From Pseudomonas moraviensis (GTDB lineage Bacteria; Pseudomonadota; Gammaproteobacteria; Pseudomonadales; Pseudomonadaceae), in contig NZ_LT629788.1 of assembly GCF_900105805.1 (NCBI RefSeq), positions 5,564,501 to 5,628,500 of the forward strand: DNA of 64,000 bases. Reading direction: 5' to 3'. The position numbers and the translations under genes are program-made. This document shows, piece by piece, positions 58,939-64,000 of this stretch (the first letter of the stretch is position 1; every line of letters begins with the position of its first letter). Below the pieces are notes generated by a model. That model had not been told where the DNA came from. It worked only from the letters and a program-made list of their open reading frames with translations, and made no database searches.

Positions 58939-60885
58939 TCAGACGCGGAAGGCTTGTACGGCGGTGTGCAGTCGGCCGCCGAGAACCAGCAGATTCTCGC
59001 CCTGTTCGCGCCCCTGGCCGATGCGCAGCAGGTTATCCCCACCCAGTTGATGAATGCGCTCGCTGTGATCGCGGATCTCGCTCACCGCGCCGCTTTGTTG
59101 TGCGGTGACATCGGCAATGCGCACAGCCGTGTCGGCGATGGTCTGAATCGCGTCGACGATTTTATCCAGGGCACCGTCGGCGGCTTGCGCCTGACTAGCC
59201 GTGGCTTCGGCGTGCTCGACCTGGGCGCGCATACCCTCAACCGATTGTCGGGCGGCGGTCTGCAAGCCGGCGATCAGCGTCTGGATTTCCGCCGTGGCCC
59301 CGGCGGTGCGTTGTGCCAACGAGCGCACTTCTTCGGCAACCACGGCGAAACCCCGGCCCATCTCGCCGGCGCGAGCGGCTTCGATCGCGGCGTTCAGGGC
59401 GAGCAGATTGGTTTGGTCAGCAATCGAGCGGATCACCGTCAGCACGCCGCCAATAGTTGCCGACTCCTCGGCGAGGTGCTCGATCATCTGCGCATTGCCC
59501 TGAACTTCACCGACCAAAGCATGCAATCCGGTCAGGCTCTGGCCGATCACAGCTTGGCCATGCTCGACAGCCAGACCGGCATGACGGCTGGCATCGGCAG
59601 CCTGGCGGGCGTCGCCGGCCACTTGCTGAATGGTCGCCTCCAGTTCGCCCAGCGAATCGCGGATCAGCGCGGTATCACCGGCCTGATGCTCGGCGCCGCT
59701 GTGCAGGTCATTGCTCAGTTCGGCGAGGGTACGGCTGCTGCCCGCGACTTGCTCGGCGTTGCCGCGAATCGTGCCGACCAGATCCACCAGATAGGCGCGC
59801 AAGCGATTGAGCGAGGCTTCGATGTCGTGCAGTTCGCGGTTGGTCTTGCCCAGTTGGATGTCGCGACTGAAATCGCCTTCGGCCCAGGTCGACAATGCCG
59901 GGGCGAGGTTGGTCAGAGTGCGGGCGAGGCGCCGTTGCAAGGTGTCGATGAGCAGGGCGATCAGCAGAATCAGGCCGATCATCACGCCTTGCATCAGCCG
60001 CACTTCGCCCTGGATCTGCCCGTGTTGCGCGCGCACCACCGGTTCGAGGCCGGCGATGGCGTGTTGCACGCTGGCGATTTTTTCGTGGGTGGCGGCGCTG
60101 AGATCGGCGCGTTTCTGGATCTGCTCGCGAGTGCGCGCCAGTTCCGCCGGGTAGCGGCCGAGCAAGCTGTTCAGTTCGCGTTTGAGGCCGACACCGGCAT
60201 CCTCGGCGGCGGCTTTATCAGTGCTCTCGATGCCCATGAGTGCGGCGAAATCGTCACTGTTCGATTCAGTGCGGGTGACCACTCCGAGCAAGGGCAGGGC
60301 GTCGATTGCCTGGGCCTCGGCGCGCATGCTGTCGACCTCGCGCTCGACATCGGCGGCGAGCTCACTGCGCCCGCTGCTCACCAGTTTGTCCCGCGCCAGC
60401 GACAATTTGCCCAGATGCTGCGACGCGGCGAGCAGGGGTGCGAGATAGGCGGCGTTGCCATTGGCGTAGGTGTTGAGCTGGTCGAGGCCGGCGCTGAGTT
60501 CGCGTTCTGCCTGCAACAGCAGGGCTTGCGGATCGCCGGCCAGTTTGCCGGCGGCGAGCAGGTCGGTTTTGCTGAATTCATCGAGGCTCGACAGACTTGG
60601 CTGCACGGTGTCGGCCAGCGCCGGGGGCAATTCACTCAGTTGCTTGTGCACGCTGTCGATGGCCTGGGCGGCGCTGCTCAGGCGCAGCGCGTCACCGCTG
60701 GCGAGGTAATCCTCGACGTTGCGCGCCACTTCATTCTGAAATTGCTGCGACAGCCCCAGGTACCGCTCCATCAAAAGATAGGGCCGTTCCAGGGCTTTTT
60801 GCGACCACCACAGCGTGGCGCCAAGGGCCACGCAGACGGCGACCAGCAGCAGAGTGTTGAGATTGGTGAGCAACTTCAGGCGCAT
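58939..60885 (-). CDS. ctpL: Methyl-accepting chemotaxis protein, CtpL-like
   Basis: 648 residues from the ATG of MRLKLLTNLNTLLLVAVCVA; a TTG four codons earlier is in frame. TM1 at ~8-28 and TM2 at ~308-328 (MQGVMIGLILLIALLID) enclose a ~280-residue all-helical periplasmic sensor. A HAMP-like region follows (RLARTLTNLAPALSTWAEGDF), then the cytoplasmic hairpin with the invariant tip IADQTNLLALNAAIEAARAG. No C-terminal CheR pentapeptide. In PAO1 the equivalent position (beside gcbA) carries CtpL, a phosphate/chloroaniline chemoreceptor; the name rests mainly on position. The dipZ gene that lies between aroQ and ctpL in PAO1 is absent here. Confidence 0.75.
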   Translation of the reverse strand: MRLKLLTNLNTLLLVAVCVALGATLWWSQKALERPYLLMERYLGLSQQFQNEVARNVEDYLASGDALRLSSAAQAIDSVHKQLSELPPALADTVQPSLSSLDEFSKTDLLAAGKLAGDPQALLLQAERELSAGLDQLNTYANGNAAYLAPLLAASQHLGKLSLARDKLVSSGRSELAADVEREVDSMRAEAQAIDALPLLGVVTRTESNSDDFAALMGIESTDKAAAEDAGVGLKRELNSLLGRYPAELARTREQIQKRADLSAATHEKIASVQHAIAGLEPVVRAQHGQIQGEVRLMQGVMIGLILLIALLIDTLQRRLARTLTNLAPALSTWAEGDFSRDIQLGKTNRELHDIEASLNRLRAYLVDLVGTIRGNAEQVAGSSRTLAELSNDLHSGAEHQAGDTALIRDSLGELEATIQQVAGDARQAADASRHAGLAVEHGQAVIGQSLTGLHALVGEVQGNAQMIEHLAEESATIGGVLTVIRSIADQTNLLALNAAIEAARAGEMGRGFAVVAEEVRSLAQRTAGATAEIQTLIAGLQTAARQSVEGMRAQVEHAEATASQAQAADGALDKIVDAIQTIADTAVRIADVTAQQSGAVSEIRDHSERIHQLGGDNLLRIGQGREQGENLLVLGGRLHTAVQAFRV

Positions 60886-60936
60886 GACGGCTACCAACGG
60901 CAGAAATGGTAAGCGCCTGAATTTATTGCGGTTCCA

Positions 60937-62607
60937 TTACAGGGTTATGACCGAATCAGTGGATTCCGATGAAAAAGTGGCACTTTGCTTTGATTGCCTG
61001 GCGGTCTGCACCCGATTGCGTCCGGCACCCTTGGCGCGATACAGCGCCTCGTCGGCCTGGCTGGCCATCATCAGGCTGTCGGAGTCATCGCACATTTCCA
61101 CGACGCCGGCGCTGAACGTGCACCAGAGATCCTGCGGCTGCGCCGGGTAATGAATCTCGGCGAAGCGCTGGCGAATCTCGTCGAGGACTTTGTGCGCCGC
61201 GTCGATATCGGTGTCGGGCATGACGATGGCGAATTCTTCGCCACCGTAACGGCCGATGAAATCGGTCTTGCGCAAACGCTGCTTGAGGAACAGCGCCAGG
61301 CTCTTGATCACACGGTCGCCCATCGGGTGGCCGTGGCTGTCGTTGACCCGTTTGAAGTGATCGATGTCTAGCATGGCAAAGCTCAGCGGCTTGTTCTCGC
61401 GGCGGGCGCGGAACGAGCAGTCTTCGAGCAACTGCAGGATGTGCGTGTGGTTGTACAGCCCGGTGAGACTGTCGCGGACCATCCGCGCTTTCAGATTGCG
61501 CGCGCGGGCGGCGCGGTTGCGCACCGTGGTGATCAAGTGCCGTGGCTTGATCGGCTTGGTCAAAAAGTCATCGCCGCCCTCGCTCATGGCGTCGAGCTGC
61601 TTGTCCAGATCGTCCTCGGCCGACAGGTAAATGATCGGCACGCTGACGTAGCGGTCGTTGTGGCGGATCACTTTGGCCAGTTCGGTGCCGGTGCAGGCCG
61701 GCATGTACATATCGAGAATGATCAGGTCCGGCTGGAAATCCGCCAGTTCCGCCATCGCCTGAATCGGTTCGATCAACGTGCGGGTGACAATCCCGGCGCT
61801 GTTGAGCAGGCGCTCGGTGTGCAAGGCCTGCGCGCGCGAGTCGTCGATGATCAGCACTTTATAGGGCTCGTACTGGGCGACGCAGGTCAGCACTTCGATT
61901 TTTTCCAGCAGGCTCGAAGCTTCGAGGGTGCCGGTGAGAAATTCCTGACCACCAGCGCGCACGGCGGCGAGACGGGTCGGGGTATCGGTTTCGTGCAGGC
62001 TGAAAAACAGCAATGGAAGCTGTTCTTCGAGGCCGACCTGAGCTTCGGCGGCGAGTTTCAGGCCGATGCCGGGACCGCTGAAATCCACGTCCATGACAAT
62101 CGCCGCGGGCAAGCGCTCGACCATCGACGAGCGAAACGCGGCCACGCTGTCCAGTGCCTGCGCGCTCAAACCGAAAAATTCCAGCTGCTTGGCCAGCCGT
62201 TCGGCGCGGTCGTGGTCTTGCAACATCACATAGATCGGCTTGCGCAGCGGCGGCAGGAAGGTCTGGTCGAGCTGATCGCCATGGCGCAGGCCGGTGCGCG
62301 ACAGGCGCTGCATCAAGCGATTGAGATCGGTGATCAGGCCGCTGCTGAGACGGCCACGGTTGGCGTCCACCGCCTGCAGCGACTGGCCGATGTGATGCGC
62401 CAACTGCGTGTGTTCCGGCTGTTCGAAACGCTCGGCAAAACGCAGCAGGCGCAGATTCGCCTCGCTCAGTTCGGCGAGGTCGACGGTGGACCACTCACTG
62501 CGTTGCAGGCGCTGCCATATCTCAAGAATCTGACGTGCCTGATGAATTACCCGCTGGGCAAAGTGGTGCTTGAGACGCTCACGGCTGGGGTCTTCTGGCT
62601 CGGTCAT
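60937..62607 (-). CDS. gcbA: Diguanylate cyclase with receiver domains, GcbA-type
   Basis: 556 residues. The N-terminal ~110 residues are helical, followed by a degenerate receiver (~125-245, lacking a full acid pocket) and an intact receiver (VLIIDDSRAQALHTERLL, phospho-acceptor in LIILDMYMPACTG, ~250-370). The C-terminal GGDEF domain has RDSLTGLYNH, RYGGEEFAIVMPD, and an RxxD inhibitory site five residues before GGEEF (RKTDFIGRY), so it should be active and product-inhibited. GcbA promotes c-di-GMP-dependent attachment in P. fluorescens. The name is supported by the architecture and by the ctpL/DUF2333 neighbours. Confidence 0.82.
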   Translation of the reverse strand: MTEPEDPSRERLKHHFAQRVIHQARQILEIWQRLQRSEWSTVDLAELSEANLRLLRFAERFEQPEHTQLAHHIGQSLQAVDANRGRLSSGLITDLNRLMQRLSRTGLRHGDQLDQTFLPPLRKPIYVMLQDHDRAERLAKQLEFFGLSAQALDSVAAFRSSMVERLPAAIVMDVDFSGPGIGLKLAAEAQVGLEEQLPLLFFSLHETDTPTRLAAVRAGGQEFLTGTLEASSLLEKIEVLTCVAQYEPYKVLIIDDSRAQALHTERLLNSAGIVTRTLIEPIQAMAELADFQPDLIILDMYMPACTGTELAKVIRHNDRYVSVPIIYLSAEDDLDKQLDAMSEGGDDFLTKPIKPRHLITTVRNRAARARNLKARMVRDSLTGLYNHTHILQLLEDCSFRARRENKPLSFAMLDIDHFKRVNDSHGHPMGDRVIKSLALFLKQRLRKTDFIGRYGGEEFAIVMPDTDIDAAHKVLDEIRQRFAEIHYPAQPQDLWCTFSAGVVEMCDDSDSLMMASQADEALYRAKGAGRNRVQTARQSKQSATFSSESTDSVITL

Positions 62608-63022
62608 ATCCTGACTACTAGTTAGGGTGCATGCTGAGATCGACTGGTGGCTCTATGCTAGCACCTCTTTTCCCTTAGACGAGTGTCGTACGTCAATAAT
62701 CTGCTGGACGACACGATTCAGTTTCTGACCGGGTGGTTTTCTCACGCACTTGCGGGTCAGTCCGACGCCCGGAATCCGCACGTTCGACTTGCAAGGAAGG
62801 GCAGAACAGTCGGGAATTCTCCATCGTTGCGCGGACCACGCTCAGGTCAGGGTTCGCTGCATCGCAGGCATTGCCAGTATCAGGGAATCCCCTAGCGTGT
62901 CGCGAAGCGTCATCGGCCCCTACGATTTGCGGCTTATCGTTAGCGGCAGGTGCTAGGCCAAGGCACGTTGTTGTATGGTTGTGGTCGAACCGTTGAACCC
63001 AAGTGATTGAAAGGATATCGCC
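62608..63022. other. Intergenic region between gcbA and the DUF2333 gene
   Basis: 415 bp between divergent genes. It must hold both promoters. Short open frames in it show no family features or good ribosome sites. No tRNA, terminator or known RNA could be recognised by eye. Confidence 0.5.
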
Positions 63023-64000
63023 ATGCTGGACTGGAAAAACCGCGCGGGCAGCGCGCCTGAACGTGCCGCCGAGCCCAAGTCGGCCACCCGCAGTTATGTC
63101 GGCGGGCTATTTTTCAGCCGGGCGCTGGCCACAGTGATTGGTCTCTACTTGCTGGTGACCATCGCGCTGGGCTGGTACTGGAGCCAGGAACCGGAGCTGT
63201 TTCCAGTGGCGCAAAATGCCCAGGTCGCTGCCGAGAAAGAAGGCAAGCAAATGGTGGTCGGCTACACCACCGTCGAAACCCTGAAAACCGTTGCCGGTAC
63301 CTTGCTCAACAAGCCGGGCGGTTACATTTCCAACGATCGTTTCCCGCCGGGTCTGTGGATGGACAACACGCCGAGCTGGGAATACGGCGTGCTGGTGCAG
63401 GTGCGTGACCTGACCCGTGCCCTGCGCAAAGACTTCGCCCGTTCGCAATCGCAGTCGGCCGAAGACGCCGATCTGGCCAAGGCCGAACCGCGTTTCAACT
63501 TCGACAACAAGAGCTGGGTGCTGCCGTCCAGTGAGTCGGAATATCAGGAAGGTATCAACTCCCTGAGCCGTTATCAGGCGCGCCTGTCCGATCCGAATCA
63601 GAAAAACGCGCTGTTCTATGCCCGCGCCGACAACCTCAACAACTGGCTGGGCGACGTCGGCACCCGTCTCGGTTCGCTGTCGCAACGCCTGTCGGCCAGT
63701 GTCGGCCGGGTCAAGCTCAACACTGCGCTGAAAACCGAAGTCCCGGCGGTCGGCGAAGTGCCGCAGGTTGACGAAGAAGTCGTGGAAACCCCATGGATGC
63801 AGATCGACAACGTGTTCTACGAAGCACGGGGTCAGGCCTGGGCGCTGTCGCATCTGCTGCGTGCCATCGAAGTCGACTTCGCTGATGTGCTGGCGAAGAA
63901 GAACGCCACCGTCAGCGTGCGCCAGATCATTCGGGAACTGGAGGCTTCGCAAGAGCCGGTGTGGAGCCCGATGATCCTTAATGGCAGCGGTTTCGGCGTT
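63023..64000 (+). CDS. DUF2333 inner-membrane protein (partial, runs off the window)
   Basis: 326 codons are present and the frame is still open at the last base. AAAGGA lies eight bases before the ATG. One membrane helix at ~38-58 (ALATVIGLYLLVTIALGWYW) is followed by WSQEPELFPV and a periplasmic domain including GYTTVETLKTVAGTLLNKPG, RFPPGLWMDNTPSWEYGVL, RFNFDNKSWVLPSSESEYQ and NALFYARADNLNNWLGDVG, which are family hallmarks. DUF2333 is of unknown function and occupies the same place near gcbA in P. aeruginosa (PA4841). Confidence 0.9.
   Translation, partial: MLDWKNRAGSAPERAAEPKSATRSYVGGLFFSRALATVIGLYLLVTIALGWYWSQEPELFPVAQNAQVAAEKEGKQMVVGYTTVETLKTVAGTLLNKPGGYISNDRFPPGLWMDNTPSWEYGVLVQVRDLTRALRKDFARSQSQSAEDADLAKAEPRFNFDNKSWVLPSSESEYQEGINSLSRYQARLSDPNQKNALFYARADNLNNWLGDVGTRLGSLSQRLSASVGRVKLNTALKTEVPAVGEVPQVDEEVVETPWMQIDNVFYEARGQAWALSHLLRAIEVDFADVLAKKNATVSVRQIIRELEASQEPVWSPMILNGSGFGV

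Overview
The window is a chromosomal segment of a Pseudomonas, most likely the P. fluorescens group. The evidence is high-GC coding sequence, Pseudomonas-type REP palindromes (GTAGGAGTGAGCCTGCTCGCG and relatives), and a backbone whose order matches the P. aeruginosa PAO1 stretch from ureC to PA4841 (ureC-B-A-D, urtE-D-C-B-A, retS, purD, purH, fis, dusB, DUF3426, prmA, accC, accB, aroQ, ctpL, gcbA, DUF2333). Almost all of that backbone is on the minus strand. No rRNA, tRNA, CRISPR array, insertion sequence or prophage was seen.

Layout. 0-1.4 kb: cbpA-cbpM co-chaperone pair. 1.5-2.9 kb: a SET-domain protein. 3-13.4 kb: urea module, i.e. structural urease genes with two acetyltransferases between them, ureD, and the UrtABCDE urea ABC transporter. 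A very good sigma-54 promoter precedes urtA, and REP-type inverted repeats sit in four of the operon gaps. 13.6-18.4 kb: a giant protein made of seven degenerate ~220-residue modules. 18.5-23.7 kb: copper-acquisition cluster (PepSY membrane protein, OprC-type TonB receptor, PCuAC chaperone, two DUF2946 proteins), then an orphan antitoxin-like regulator. 24.4-31.9 kb: corrin-ring part of cobalamin synthesis as two divergent operons (cobK-cbiD-cobL and cobG-H-I-cbiG/cobJ). 32.3-39.4 kb: a 2368-residue toxin with a clostridial-toxin-type glycosyltransferase, a C58-like cysteine protease and a TcdA/TcdB-type pore domain. 39.5-40.0 kb: marC. 40.3-42.4 kb: three tandem, divergent paralogues of unknown function. 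42.5-52.2 kb: retS, purine genes, fis-dusB, DUF3426, prmA. 52.3-56.3 kb: a 1319-residue toxin-like protein ending in a CheD/CNF-like Cys-His deamidase domain. 56.4-64 kb: accC-accB-aroQ, a chemoreceptor, diguanylate cyclase gcbA, and a DUF2333 gene running off the end.

The main message is the contrast between backbone and inserts. Five separate accessory loci (SET protein, seven-module giant, glycosyltransferase toxin, paralogue trio, CheD-like toxin) are all on the plus strand and sit singly between conserved, mostly minus-strand operons. Several start with AT-rich leaders. None has a recognisable Sec signal peptide or RTX repeats. Together they look like a dispersed arsenal of large, host- or competitor-directed effectors. 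Functions given for these five are inferences from motifs read by eye; no database search was possible.
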